Origin: Oreocharis arfaki
Lineage: Eukaryota; Chordata; Aves; Passeriformes; Paramythiidae
Assembly: GCA_013398015.1 (NCBI GenBank)
Contig: VZRR01002778.1
Location: forward strand, 372,001 to 436,000
DNA: 64,000 nt
Reading direction: 5' to 3'
Part shown: one piece after another, positions 13,201 through 24,845 of the stretch
Position numbering within the stretch: the stretch's first letter is position 1
Layout of the letters: each line of letters starts with the position of its first letter
Translations under genes and position numbers: made by a program
The notes under the pieces: model-generated
Database searches by the model: none
Told to the model about the DNA's origin: nothing
What the model saw: only the letters and a program-made list of their open reading frames with translations

Positions 13201-16200
13201 TGTGAATTGTTATGAGTAACTTAATAGCTTAGTCATCAAACATAGAGATACATTTGCAAAAATATTGAAATCTGGGAAGAGGAATGAAGTGTAACAGAGC
13301 ATAAATAAAATGCTCTTGTATTTTTCTGAGATGAAGGTTTTGATTTTCATCTGATATCTGACAATTGTAAGAAAAGTACTGCCTCAAATATTGAAAAATA
13401 GTAGTGATACAAAATAATCCTTTCTATTTTATTTCCACCTAGAAATGAAAAAAGACACCCTGAAAAAGAAATGTTCTCCAACACTTCAGTTACATCTCAC
13501 ATAATAACAATTTAAACCTATGGAAAGAGATAATATTTTTGCAAAAAGTAAAAATTATCATAATCAGAATTTCAATATTTTTAGCCATTTGCTTCAAAGT
13601 TAACAATCGGTAGAATGGAGACGTGCAGTTACGAGCAAAGACCATGTTTTGATTATCAATTTCTGCCCAGGCTACGTGTGAGATCATGTGTTCACAGGCT
13701 TTGCATATTACACATAAAAATAACTTCTTTCTACATTTTTGCTCCATCTGTAGTTACATGAAAAAAACATAAGCAAATGATCTTCATATGAGTTATCTTT
13801 AGATGATTAACATTTATTTTCAACCGGACTTACCTAACAGCATGTTCTACTGGTGCAAACAGGAAATACGATATGTTAGGCCACTCAGGCACTGCTGGCT
13901 GGACACTGGGTAGGGGGCAGATAAAAGACAGGCCGGATGCTGCTCTTACAGCCACCTAAGAAGGCCAGTGTTTCAGAGCAAACCAGCTACAACCACTGAC
14001 TACCACGACAGAAACATTTAGAGTGGCTCCATTTAGCATTTCAGATGGAGGAACTCCTGAAGGTGCTACGCATTTGTGTTATACAAATATCAAAGAGGAT
14101 CATTTCATATTTGTTCGTAACACATTTCAGTACATAGATTTGCGTAAAGTCAGAGAGCATTTCAGAACGCTTATGTATTACTATTATTATTGTTAGTTCA
14201 GTTGTTCTTAAAAAATGGAAAAGTATATTCCTTGGATTTAGAGTACAAAATTTAAATAAATGCAATGAAAAGAAGTAGCAAAAAAAGAGGAAAGAGGATG
14301 TAAAAAATCTCTAAACAGGTCATTAAAATACATGGTTCAGATAAATGCACATCTTGCGTTGGGTTTTTTTTGGTGGTTGGGTTTTTTTTAAGTTTTCTTC
14401 CTTAGTACAAAACTTGACTCTGGAAATGTCTCACAATTTTGTTCCCTGCAACTCCTGACTCCTGCCAGTATTCCTCATACAAGGCAGGATTAATCCCTCG
14501 GAAAAGAAGTGAAAATAAGCAGGCTATAGGATTACGGAAAAATATTAGCAGTAGTATAGAAGTTAGTAGCACAGTTAATACTCTGTCATTTCTGGATTTA
14601 ACCTTCCAGATCAAGCTTTGTGCTGTTTTCTTTTAAAAATGGATGACTACTATGATCAATCTTTGCTGTCAGAGATAACCCCATGCACACACTCTATATA
14701 TTAGGACCTGAATGGACGACTCATAAAAATCAGATAAAAGAAGAGATGCTAATAATTTATTTAAATATAGCCTTCTTGAAAAGGTTAACTTGTCACATTT
14801 CATCTTCAGTCATAAACCCCCTATTTTTATAATCAGCAATATTGACTATCTGCTTGCATTTTATTGGATGGGAAAGAACACACAGTAAGTATTAAAAATA
14901 GCCTAAAAATTGAGCCTTTCTCCATTTGTGGAAAATGGTATCTTGGCAATTATGGTAAAAGTTTTTAACATGTACAAAGGTGCTGTAGTTAAGCTCCTTC
15001 TCCCACCTAAAATTCCTATATTTCCACCTCTTAGTCCAACCCATTCAAACACTGTCCCTCTAAAACTACTGTGTGCTGTGAAAAAATTTCAGACTGTTAT
15101 TAGAGTTGCTACACATGAAGTGCTCTTGAACTGTCCTGGCATTTTATTTACATTTAGTTTATCTCTAAGAAAGGTCTTTTGATCATTAAGGTTTTATATC
15201 ATTTAAGTACATAAGGGGGAAAGTGTGAAATAAACTGTGCTACTCAAACCTGACCTGTGTATGTCGCTTGGCTGGGAGAGCATCCTCTCCCATGCAGTTA
15301 GATGCTTCGTACTAGTAGGTTGTAATGCTCAGTTTTGCACCTGCTATGTACTTATTAGTCCAGAGGTATGTGCCACATACCTCTCTCAGAAGTCATCAAT
15401 AGTCATTTATTAGGACTGGGTTTGAGGAAACAGAGCCCACAGTGAACTATAAAAAACCCTTAGAACAGCCCAGTCATTTTTTGTTGCAGGTTTACTAAAC
15501 ATTAGGCAGCAATGGAGATGGGTATGGCAGCCTTCATCTGTCTTAAGGGGTTCAAGAAATTCTCAGTGTGTGGATGAGCTTGGGAGGAATAGTGAGACTG
15601 CAGAGCATTTCCTCATGAAACTAAGAGAAACGCCTCACAGAGATTAAGCAAAATGGCTTCTTTCCAGACTTCATTTCTTAGAACAAAAAGTATCTCCCTC
15701 CAGCACTAAGACTTGATTATGCCCTCAGATATGCACAGCACTGAAAAGAGGAATAATTTATGCATTGGAAAGGCTAGCTGCAGCCTCCATGATGAACTGT
15801 TGTTCCTTAGAGATACTGTCTTCCAAGAAGTGGTGCATTGTGCCAGTTACGCATGGTTGCTTCTGCACTTAAATATTTCCCCAATGCAGGATAAGCTTGA
15901 CCAGATGTAATGTTGCGTTTCTACATTTAATTTTTTTTAAATGCTGTCTTTGCTGAATAGAACACTTTTTTTTGTTGTTGTTATTGTTGTTGTTGTTGTG
16001 CACCTTATTTTGTACTTGGAGAGGTACAAAAGTACTCAAGATTTCTGGACATACTTCTCTGACTGCACCATTTCAGCAAACCTGAAATTCAAGTTTCATC
16101 AGTATGCTGGAATACACATCTAATAGTAACTTAGACCAATAACTTAATATATTAAAAAAATAAATTATCTGTGTACTTTTCGTATTGCCTTGAAAGACAT

Positions 16201-17261
16201 GTATGGGAACTCCAGACTGTGTTTGCCCTATGACAGGACTACAGGATATGGCCAGCTACATTCAGTCCAGCAACAGAGATGTTTGTTGGTTTTGGTTTGG
16301 TTTTTTTTTTCTTTTCGTAATAAGAAACAGAACCAGATTCATATATTCCCGAATACAATTGACATGCTATCGTTTACAAGCTGTATTGTGGGTTGAAAGT
16401 ATTAAAATAGATGTAATAGCATATATGTGCAAAAAGATTATATAAAAAGAATGTAATATATAAATGTGGTAATTATAGCAATATAATATAAAAATAGTGT
16501 AGCAAGAAGTTATCTGAGTACTGCACTTAACAAAGTCTGTTTTCCATTGGATTTATCTCATAGTTGACAGACATTTTAATTGAATTAATCAAAGGTTGCA
16601 AGATGATCTCACCCCTAACTAGACAGCAGAGAAACCAATGAGGAGATAAAGGTAACTGCAAAAAAAAGGTTTTGTCAGGTTGTTTCTTGTTACATAAGGA
16701 GGATCAGTAAGGGGCACTAAGCTTGACTGAGTAGGGTCTGCTCTCATGTCTGAGAGCTACATATTTATGCATAGAGCTTCTTACTGTTTTCCTGCAGATT
16801 TCTGGATGCCTACTAAAGTACACGGACTTCACCCTGCAGTTGTCCTTTTAGTGAAGGTATTAGCACAGTCTTTGTTCTCTCATTTCAAGTTGTTTGCTTT
16901 TACGAACAGGTGGGAGGATCTATTTAAGACTTCAATTAATGCAGTTTGAAGTTGGCCATTACATTCAAAGGTTCCGGATGGGCTCAGAGAGAGATGTCCG
17001 TGCACGCATATAAACATGCAGTACCTCAAACTGCACAAATCCTTTACCCTCAGAAATCTGACTTACGATATGTACAGACTGCCAACACACAGCACCCATG
17101 TCTTTCTTGGTATTACTTTGAAATAGCTCTAGTTTACATCATTTACACTGTTATGTTTACATTCAGAGCTGTGAAGTTACATGGTTTTGTGAAAGTATGC
17201 TCCTCACTCAGAAATATTATTAATATTTGTGTATTAAATATTAACGTATACATGTATCTTT
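10291..17261. other. Non-coding AT-rich DNA, no gene seen
   Basis: Only short open frames occur (at most about 112 codons), none with a recognisable domain. Low-complexity features are a GT-rich tract at 14359-14390, a GTT run near 15974-15999 and a GT-rich tract at 16281-16310. Confidence 0.5.
15974..15999. repeat. (GTT)n microsatellite
   Basis: Imperfect run of GTT units with one TTA interruption, just after a short T run. Confidence 0.85.
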
Positions 17262-17326
17262 GCATGGCACTTTCCAGATATTAAAAAGAAAAGGTCTCTA
17301 TCCTCAAGAGCTTACAGTCTAAATAC
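17262..17326 (+). mobile_element. MIR-type CORE-SINE, left part
   Basis: The segment has the landmarks of the old amniote MIR family: a GCACTTT-like start, then a CCTCAAGAGCTTACAGTCTA stretch. In full copies this is followed within about 50-80 bases by a segment containing AAGGTCACA. Here that partner lies about 500 bases further right. The match is from memory of the family and is diverged. Confidence 0.5.
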
Positions 17327-17837
17327 CATTGTTGTAAAAAGCACTTGCCTCCTGATGAAACTGAACCTACCTGAAACTATTTCTTTCTTATGGAAATGTC
17401 CAGCTTCTCTAAGCAGTGCTCTGGAATATGAATGTTTTTTTCCTACATGAACTGGGAATTTTTTTCCTGATTCATAACATTTATTTTTATTATAGCTACA
17501 GGTTTACAGATTTTTCAACCTAATTATATATTTGCATATTTACTCATTAAAGTGCTCGCTTTGCTTGCTAGAGGTCAGTGAATAATTTTGCCAGGAACTT
17601 TAGCTTTTCGGGAATCTGTATGTGTTAAAAGTATGCATATGGATTATACATTATTAGAATACCTAAAATTATTTGAGATGCAGAAATATTGCGCTTTATT
17701 GTTCTGGAAGTGTGAACAGTGTTTCTTTTTTGAATACCCAAACTGTAGGTCTGAAATTTGGATTACTATGTGATACTGCTTTGCAGATTCTTTAATTCAT
17801 AAACTTACACAGATGGATAAATATAAATTCCTTCCTC
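17327..17837. other. Sequence between two MIR-like halves, unidentified
   Basis: About 500 AT-rich bases with no repeat signature I recognise. It may be an insertion that split one SINE, or the neighbouring halves may belong to two separate copies. No clear target-site duplication was seen at the junctions. Confidence 0.35.
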
Positions 17838-17950
17838 TTACAGTTGTGGAAAAGGATGCAATGAGGAACATGAGTTATTGAATTGCATAAGGTCACAGAG
17901 CAGGTCCTTGGCAGAGCAAGAGCAAAGTAGTTTTTCTAACTATCATCCCT
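17838..17950 (+). mobile_element. MIR-type CORE-SINE, right part
   Basis: AATGAGGAACATGAG is followed by CATAAGGTCACAGAGCAGG and GGCAGAGCAAGAGC, in the order expected of the MIR core and 3' region (cross-checked only from memory). It is collinear with, and in the same orientation as, the left part at 17262. Confidence 0.6.
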
Positions 17951-18141
17951 TGGTTGGATTATTCTATGCATAAATTTGATCTCTTGGATAATTTGGTAGA
18001 AAATGCACTTTTTCATGAAAAAGATTACCTCACTTTTGTCCTTAGTAAAAAAAAATTCTTAATGCCATCTTCTTACACTTTCTCTGAACATCATATTGTT
18101 TATTGTGTGTTAATTTAGCTGGCAAACTAGGCATTATAATG

Positions 18142-18177
18142 AATTGTTCCAACAATTTCAATTGTTCCAACAATTCC
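18142..18177. repeat. Tandem palindrome pair with Sox-like half-sites
   Basis: Two 18-base tandem copies each carry the palindrome AATTGTTCCAACAATT. Across the junction, AACAAT (18151-18156) and ATTGTT (18161-18166) are separated by 4 bases. That is the inverted arrangement bound by dimeric SoxE proteins (Sox8, 9 and 10). Function is inferred only. Confidence 0.6.
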
Positions 18178-19212
18178 AACAAAGTATTATCTTTCCTGTA
18201 TAATTTCTAACACATCAGGGAACTGATGGTAATTTTGATAGGCAGTATTTGAATCTCAGCTCCTAAGAGTGAACATAATCTAAAATAGTTGTATTAAAAA
18301 GTTAAGTTCCCCCGTATCAGCTTCTAAACAGGCCTTATACTGGAGTCTTCACATGTAACTTTTTTAACATGTGAAGTTAGTGGTGGAGACTTTGGAAAAT
18401 GAGAAAGAAACAGCACAGGGATGGAGAAAAAGGGGAAGAGTTATTTGGATTGGGTGGAATGATGAGAAAGGCAAACACAAAAATTTTGGGAAGGAAACAC
18501 CTGACCTTTTCCAGCCTAATACAAGCCAAACTATTTCCCAGGGCTTTCTTATTATCAGCTTGATCTAAATATTGCCTTTACTTCTCCATCCTTATTATTT
18601 GTCTTCAGATTTCATTCATGCATTTCAAAGATCTGTAAAGTGTTCGAGGATGATGAAAGGTGGTCTTGAAAAAGTTACACAACCTTCAAGTTACAGAGCA
18701 ACATATGGTATAGTGCTGCCACTATATTCATTTGTATCCACGGTCATAATAATTCCAGATCAATGCAAACTCAGACCATCAATCACAACATATCTTTAAA
18801 TATACATTTTTTTTGCTAATTTTAAAAGTATTTCTGCATTTAATGGAAGAATGCGATTGGTGTTAGACATTTTTGTTAGCAACACGTTTATTTGCTCACA
18901 TGATAATCCTAAACATAACAGCTAAAGGGAAACATTTATTTGCTCTCTGCTCTGTTTTACTTATTCTAGTGTTAGGGTTCTTCTTTATCGTCATCTCTCT
19001 TAAGCCCTAGGGCATAGCAATGGTTTAGAGCCCCCTCTGCAGCCTTTGCTAGGCCAAAGAAAGTTATTCCTTCTGGCTTGAGATGGGTTCCGAAGCATGG
19101 AAGAGAGTTTGGTACCTTCAGCCCAATTGTTTTATGTTACTCCAAATACTCTTCCTGAGAGGGAACTACAATGTAACATACATACACCAGTGCTAGCCTG
19201 ACAGTCACTATT

Positions 19213-19235
19213 AAAAAAAAAAAAAAAAAAAAAAA
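19213..19235. repeat. Poly(A) run
   Basis: Twenty-three consecutive A bases, with no retrocopy recognised beside it. Confidence 0.9.
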
Positions 19236-20754
19236 GGTTTTATGCTGTGGAGGAGAATAAAAAACAATTTCAGGTATACAGATTTCTCTTACAACTTGGG
19301 AAAAATTAAGTCATTATGTTTCAGAACTGTATCATTATTCATCTGTTCTCATATTTGATGCTGAATCTATATCCCCAGCCTGAAACGATGGGTTTGTGGG
19401 TTTAGGATTTTTGGTGGGTTTGGGTTTCTTTAGAATGGAAAACACCTATGAAGTGTATCAAAATAGTTGTATTAGATTTTGAATTAGTTTTCCATTCTTC
19501 CTAACTGTACCTTAGGAAAATTTTCCTCTCTATTTAAAAAAAAAGAGAAGGAGCAACACCTGTGGCTTCACTATGATAGATTCCATCATTTTCCATGGTT
19601 TAATAACGATTTACCGTTTTTTTTCAGATGCATATGTGTAACTCTGGCTTGAGTTCAATTATATCTGTATTAAGTTACTGAGTATGTGGTCCCAGATTCA
19701 GTCATCTAAGGAACTGTGTGCAGTCAGAAAGAAACAGTAACTTCTCAAGATGATCCACACCTTCGAGAAAGAAGTGGTGTTTATCTTCCTGCATAGGCTA
19801 TCCAAGAGCTTAAAGGAACCAGATAAGTTATCTGTACCTAGAGAAGGCAAACCCTCACAAGATGATCTTCTAGGTGACCCTGTCTTGGAAGATCCCCTAC
19901 TTGAGAAAAAGTGTCTTCTAACCATGAGATAGGAGTGCTGATGAGAAGACAAAGCATGCTGTGCCGTGTTGTTTGGGACGTCTTGGGGCCCATCTCTCCA
20001 TCTCTGGAAAGAGAAAGAAATTATGATAGCTATCTAGCACTGAAACTACTGTGCCCGTTTAAAAAAGCATGAGTCCTTGCTAAAAAGCTATACATTCTCA
20101 CTGCTCCCTGCACAGATTTGAACTGCACTTGCTCAGTGTTTGGATGTATCACAGGGGGAGTTGGCTGCAATCTCTACATTAGCTTGCTAACACCTTATGA
20201 TTATAAAAATGCTTTTGCAGACTTTATTTAGAAAAACATGCTCCCCTGTTGTTTGCATGTAGTCTTAAATGACTGCAGAATTTAATTCTTTTAAGTTCAG
20301 GACTTAACTTTTCCTTATTGGGTAAAACGCTGCTCTGCTCTGAGTGACCATTGTGAAGCCCTGCGTACGTTCTCTATCCTGCCCTTGTATTTCAGAATCG
20401 GCTCTGCTGAAAAAAGGTATAACATAGATCAGGAGAAAGCAAGTCCTTCTAGCCCAATAAAAAGAAAAAAATACCAGTCTAGAAGACTAATACAAAAAAA
20501 ATAACCTCCACTTTACCTTAACCTAAGTCTAGTACTTCAAAGCTAAGCAGTCAGTTTTTAAGGATGCTTATTCTTCAACGATTCTCCTGCCATACAGCCT
20601 TTAATTATATCCAGACAACACAATCTTTAATTATATTACATTTATGATACTTAATTATGTTTACCATGAATGCCTTCCTTACCAGGAAGACTGGGGACAG
20701 GAAAGACATAGGACTAGGCAGTGACTGACATTTTCCCAGTGACTTATTAGCAGG

Positions 20755-20769
20755 AAAAAAAAAAAAAAA
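20755..20769. repeat. Poly(A) run
   Basis: Fifteen consecutive A bases. Confidence 0.9.
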
Positions 20770-22916
20770 CAAACCTGGAAAAATTACCAGATGAATGCAG
20801 GAATAGAAGTGAAATAGTAGCTAAGGTAGCTGGATTTACACAAACTAACATAAATCTTTCATTGGTCTACCACATGTTGACCTGTTGAATCAAGGGCCTA
20901 GGTCAAAGTCACTGCTTGGTGAGTTTGCAGACTGTTGCTTTCTTCGAGTTTTCTATTTCCTGACACTCATCTGCACCAGGTTCAGGCGTCATTTTCAGAG
21001 CTCAGGCTCTGATTTGTTTAAAGATTTGCTGGTTCTTTTTTAGATCTAGCCTTTTGGTTTGGTTTTAGTTTCTCCCTATATTAAGTTTGCAAAATTTTGT
21101 GTTGACACTTATGCAGAACACAGCTAACAGTGTTGAATGAAACAGAAAACATTCTTTAATGAAAATAATAATTCCACACTATGTGCAACAACTAAGACAT
21201 AGGACCATGCTTGAATAATGAGGATGAAAATGCCAGCCCTGTCGTGTGAATTAGAGCCCTGCAATGAGAAAGGAGATGCCTTACAAATTATACACAAGAT
21301 AAAAAACTAAGATATCTGAAGCAACTAGAAGTTTGGTATTGATCAGGTTTGGCATGCCTGCCTTAGCAACAATAAACCCCCACTTGTTAGGCTATATTAA
21401 CTATGAGGAGTGAAACATATTTTAAAGTATTATTCAAGTGACTGTCAAAAGCAATTTCTTTTGTCTTGTTTACTGAAGAAGTTAAGCTTATATGAGTGCC
21501 CTATCAATTTTCCTTGTCTCTTCTCTGAACTCTTGACCAACATCAGCCAAATTCAGCAGAGGATTCTCAAATGTATCACATTGCCATAGATTTTGTGCCA
21601 ATATGAAAACAAATTGAGGAGTGCCAAATCCAAGAAATTCCCTAGCGTAGTAGCAACAAGTCAGCAGAAGATCAGGGTGCTGCAGGTCTTTGGTCTTCTG
21701 TTTTTATAAAGTTGCATTTTGAGCAGCTTCTTGTTGATCTATTAAGTGCCATACAAACGGCCATGGATTTAGAGAAAGGCTCAGGAGTCTTCTGGTTACC
21801 CAGTGGCACCAGCCAGGGCACCAAGGTGCTCTCATGCTGTGTCCCCTGGCTGGTTTCACACACTGGGGCAGTCCTTTCCTCTACCCCTCCTGCTTATTGA
21901 CACATTTTGGGAGACTTTGAAGTTCTTTCTGAGAGATATCTTTCTCCAGCATGGTCTCTTACAGAGGTCTCTCTCTCCAGGTTTCTTATTTGCGGGGGTA
22001 GGTGGGGTAGGGTGGTACTTTTCTTTTAGGTGAAAACACTCTCTTAAATTTATATAGGTCCTACAGTGGCTCTAGTGCCCACTTTGGGAGTCTTTTATTT
22101 GGACATGAGCATTTTGGTTTGCATGGGAACGCCAGAACAAGCGTTCAGTCTTTACAAATTGCAATTCCAGATTAATGATAATAATGATATTTACAATGCA
22201 TTCACAATGAACTTGGAGGTTACGTACAATTTGTGCAAAGAGGAGAAATGTCATTCGCCTGCATCTGCCTTGCATCTGTAGTCATCCAGAAGATGAGGGC
22301 TATATCCAGTCTTCAGAAATAGCTACCACTGGCCACCACCCAGGGCTTAAGCTTATACTAACCTTGAAGTGGTGGAAGCTGCAAACAAATCTACGTTGAA
22401 CTGGAAACAGAGTGTACACTTCGAGCTATTAGGTCTGCCTGCTTAAGTCAAATTATCAGGAGTATCAGTCCTACTAAAAGCAGTGTATAAAACAGGTGAT
22501 AGTACTACAAAGTGATAATTCTGATTTTGCCATTAATGGAGTTCATAAATAAGGCCCCCAAAAGGCTGATATCAGGAAGCCAAAAATTGCAAAAATCTTC
22601 TCCAAAACTGTAAGTGACAGATTTATGAAAAAGGACTATGGTAAAATCTTGGTGGGGAGGAATATGAATTTTCAAATCTAATTTTGGTTCTCTTTGGAGT
22701 GATCTGAGAACTAGAAGACAGTGAATCCTTTGGAAAGGGAGAGTAATAAAAGTAACACCCTGAGAGAGTCTCAGACTTAATCCAAGTGCCATCCGAAACA
22801 CTGCTCCATCACAGCTGCAGCCCATCAATGATACACTCAACTGCACAAAACTGCACACTACAAGCCAAAGATCGAGAAGTTCCACACCACTTTATTAATT
22901 CAGACACACCTGCAGA

Positions 22917-22924
22917 TATAAATA
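22917..22924 (+). promoter_or_regulatory. TATAAATA box-like sequence
   Basis: An exact TATAAATA sits about 100 bases before the first CpG-dense segment. In AT-rich DNA such matches are common by chance, so this is weak. Confidence 0.2.
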
Positions 22925-23054
22925 CAGATGCATAAGTATCACACAAAGCAGTTACAAAACAGATGCAAAGCAGTACTGGCTTTTAAACTGGCCACTGTGC
23001 CTGCTATTCAAACCCCTTGGGACCGGCGAGAGGAGCCCTCGGGATCTTGTGGCA

Positions 23055-23094
23055 GGGGCCGGGGAGGCGGAGGGGCCGCGGGGAGCTGGGAGGG
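23055..23094 (+). promoter_or_regulatory. Strong G-quadruplex-forming motif
   Basis: Six runs of three to four G are separated by loops of 2, 7, 4, 4 and 1 bases. This meets the usual G3+N1-7 rule with room for several alternative folds. It lies in the left part of the CpG block. If the transcript runs on the plus strand, it could fold in the 5' untranslated RNA. Confidence 0.7.
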
Positions 23095-23348
23095 CGGCGC
23101 TGTGAGCCGGGGCTGCTCGGGGAGGAAGCGCTGCTGAGAGAGCTGGAGAAATCCCCCCCGCGCGAGCCGAGAGGAGGGAAGTCAGTCACCTGGCGGTGAA
23201 GGACAGTAAAACAGGGACGGAGAGGGAAATCTCTGCCTCTCTCTCCCTTCTCTTCTGCAAGAGATCCACCTCCTGCTTTCCTCGCAACTCTTTCAGCATA
23301 ACCTTCAAAGAAGACCATACCCTACAGACTTTCTTTTATTTTATATAC

Positions 23349-23360
23349 GTGTGTGTGTGT
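23349..23360. repeat. Short (GT)6 run
   Basis: Six GT units, followed by an ATTACT-rich stretch. Confidence 0.85.
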
Positions 23361-23709
23361 ATACATTACTATTATTACTACTGAAAGACTACCTTTAGCT
23401 GCAGAACAATTTTTGAGCCTATGCAGGACTTGGGGGATTTTGTTATCTTGCCAGCGAAATTGTTCATCGCTAATGTCTTGCGCTCACAGGGTGCTAAATT
23501 AGCTACCAGACTACTCTGGTAGCATGACGGAGAAAGGCTTTTATCATAGACTGTTCTCTTCAGTTTGAACACATTTGCTTGAAATTTGCTGCATGATGCT
23601 GTCCAGGGAAGCAGGATTTTTTTCTCGGGATGCAGCGATTCGCCGGTTTCTGAGCTTATTGCAGAAGAAGAAATATAATCTTTAAACTGAGTGGATTTGT
23701 TTGTTGTGG

Positions 23710-23739
23710 TTTTTTTTTTTAATTTTTTTTTTTTTTTTT
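23710..23739. repeat. T-rich homopolymer tracts
   Basis: Eleven T bases, then AA, then seventeen T bases, inside the CpG block between its GC-rich parts. Confidence 0.9.
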
Positions 23740-23850
23740 ATTTTGCTGTCTCCTCCTTTCATTGCCAGAGGACGTTAATCTATTTCCCCAGGGAAGGATC
23801 ACCTGTCGCTTTAATCCTTAAGGGAGTTATTAAAAAAAAAAAGTGTAATA

Positions 23851-23883
23851 TTTTATTTATTTATTTATTTATTTATTTATTTT
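23851..23883. repeat. (TTTA)n microsatellite
   Basis: About eight TTTA units. An A run of about 12 bases precedes it at 23832-23842. Confidence 0.95.
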
Positions 23884-23980
23884 AACCGGTGGAGGCGTGA
23901 TCACGGAGAATGAGACTGAGGGAAGCTGCCAGGGTTTGGAGGACAAGGCTGAGTTTAGGCTGGAAACTGAGAGACTAGAT

Positions 23981-24021
23981 TCCCCCCTCCTTTTTTTTTT
24001 TTTTCCCCCCTCTTTGTTCTT
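23981..24021. repeat. Polypyrimidine C/T tract at gap edge
   Basis: A nearly pure pyrimidine stretch made of a C run, TCC, fourteen T and a second C run, ending in the N gap. It has near-mirror symmetry and could form triplex (H-DNA). That may explain why sequencing failed beside it. Confidence 0.75.
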
Positions 24022-24525
24022 NNNNNNNNNNNNNNNNNNNNNNNNNNNNNNNNNNNNNNNNNNNNNNNNNNNNNNNNNNNNNNNNNNNNNNNNNNNNNNN
24101 NNNNNNNNNNNNNNNNNNNNNNNNNNNNNNNNNNNNNNNNNNNNNNNNNNNNNNNNNNNNNNNNNNNNNNNNNNNNNNNNNNNNNNNNNNNNNNNNNNNN
24201 NNNNNNNNNNNNNNNNNNNNNNNNNNNNNNNNNNNNNNNNNNNNNNNNNNNNNNNNNNNNNNNNNNNNNNNNNNNNNNNNNNNNNNNNNNNNNNNNNNNN
24301 NNNNNNNNNNNNNNNNNNNNNNNNNNNNNNNNNNNNNNNNNNNNNNNNNNNNNNNNNNNNNNNNNNNNNNNNNNNNNNNNNNNNNNNNNNNNNNNNNNNN
24401 NNNNNNNNNNNNNNNNNNNNNNNNNNNNNNNNNNNNNNNNNNNNNNNNNNNNNNNNNNNNNNNNNNNNNNNNNNNNNNNNNNNNNNNNNNNNNNNNNNNN
24501 NNNNNNNNNNNNNNNNNNNNNNNNN
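24022..24525. other. Assembly gap (504 N)
   Basis: Continuous N. Open frames reported across it are not evidence of coding. The gap falls in the middle of the CpG block, so part of the promoter or first exon is probably missing. Confidence 1.
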
Positions 24526-24552
24526 GGCCCTGCTCTGGGTCCCTCCCCGCTG

Positions 24553-24587
24553 AAGGAGCATGCCTGAGAGCGCTGAGCATGCTCCTT
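24553..24587. promoter_or_regulatory. Candidate p53-family response element / 11-base inverted repeat
   Basis: Two perfect RRRCATGYYY decamers, GAGCATGCCT (24556-24565) and GAGCATGCTC (24575-24584), are separated by 9 bases. That is within the 0-13 base spacing allowed for p53/p63/p73 elements. The same bases form an 11-base perfect inverted repeat (arms 24553-24563 and 24577-24587). Location beside a promoter island supports regulation. Whether it is bound is unknown. Confidence 0.45.
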
Positions 24588-24655
24588 TGCGGAGACAGAG
24601 CTTTCCTACACCTGCTGCCAACCCCCCACCCCCGGCCCTGAGCGGAATTTGGCTC

Positions 24656-24695
24656 AAATCATCATAATCATCATCATCATTTTCATCATAATAAT
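24656..24695. repeat. (ATC/ATA)n trinucleotide tract
   Basis: An imperfect ATC repeat passing into ATA units, within the CpG block. Confidence 0.9.
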
Positions 24696-24826
24696 ATAAA
24701 ATCTCTCTATCAATCTATACGCGGTGAAGAGGGTGGCTGGCTCAGGGAAGCAGCGGAGGGGGAAGGGGCGCATGGGGCGAGCTCAGCGGGGCCGCCGGGC
24801 CGGCGTGAAACGACGGCCAAGCCGGA

Positions 24827-24845
24827 GGGGCGGGACACATATAAC
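24827..24845 (+). promoter_or_regulatory. GC box followed by TATA-like box
   Basis: GGGGCGGG (24827-24834) is an Sp1-type site, and CATATAAC (24838-24845) a weak TATA-like box 3 bases on. A start site about 25-30 bases downstream (near 24870) would be expected on the plus strand. AG|GTAAAC at 24991-24998 is a moderate donor that could end a first exon. All of this is inferred. Confidence 0.35.

Larger units (their letters stand above)
17951..22916. other. Non-coding AT-rich DNA, no gene seen
   Basis: Includes the Sox-like palindromes (separate entry), A runs at 19213-19235 and 20755-20769, and GT-rich tracts at 19390-19427 and 21053-21070. An 11-base inverted repeat (arms 21808-21818 and 21844-21854) could form a hairpin. 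A minus-strand open frame at 22505-22885 (126 codons, GTG start) has no recognised domain. Confidence 0.5.

Noticed and set aside
15308..15333. let-7-like phrase TAGTAGGTTGTAATG
   Set aside because: Only a partial match, and no hairpin partner was seen.
22505..22885. 126-codon minus-strand frame next to the CpG block
   Set aside because: It starts at GTG, is unrecognised, and has no splice or upstream start support.
23869..24657. 262-codon and other open frames across the N gap
   Set aside because: Most of the frame is N and reads as unknown. There is no evidence of continuous coding.
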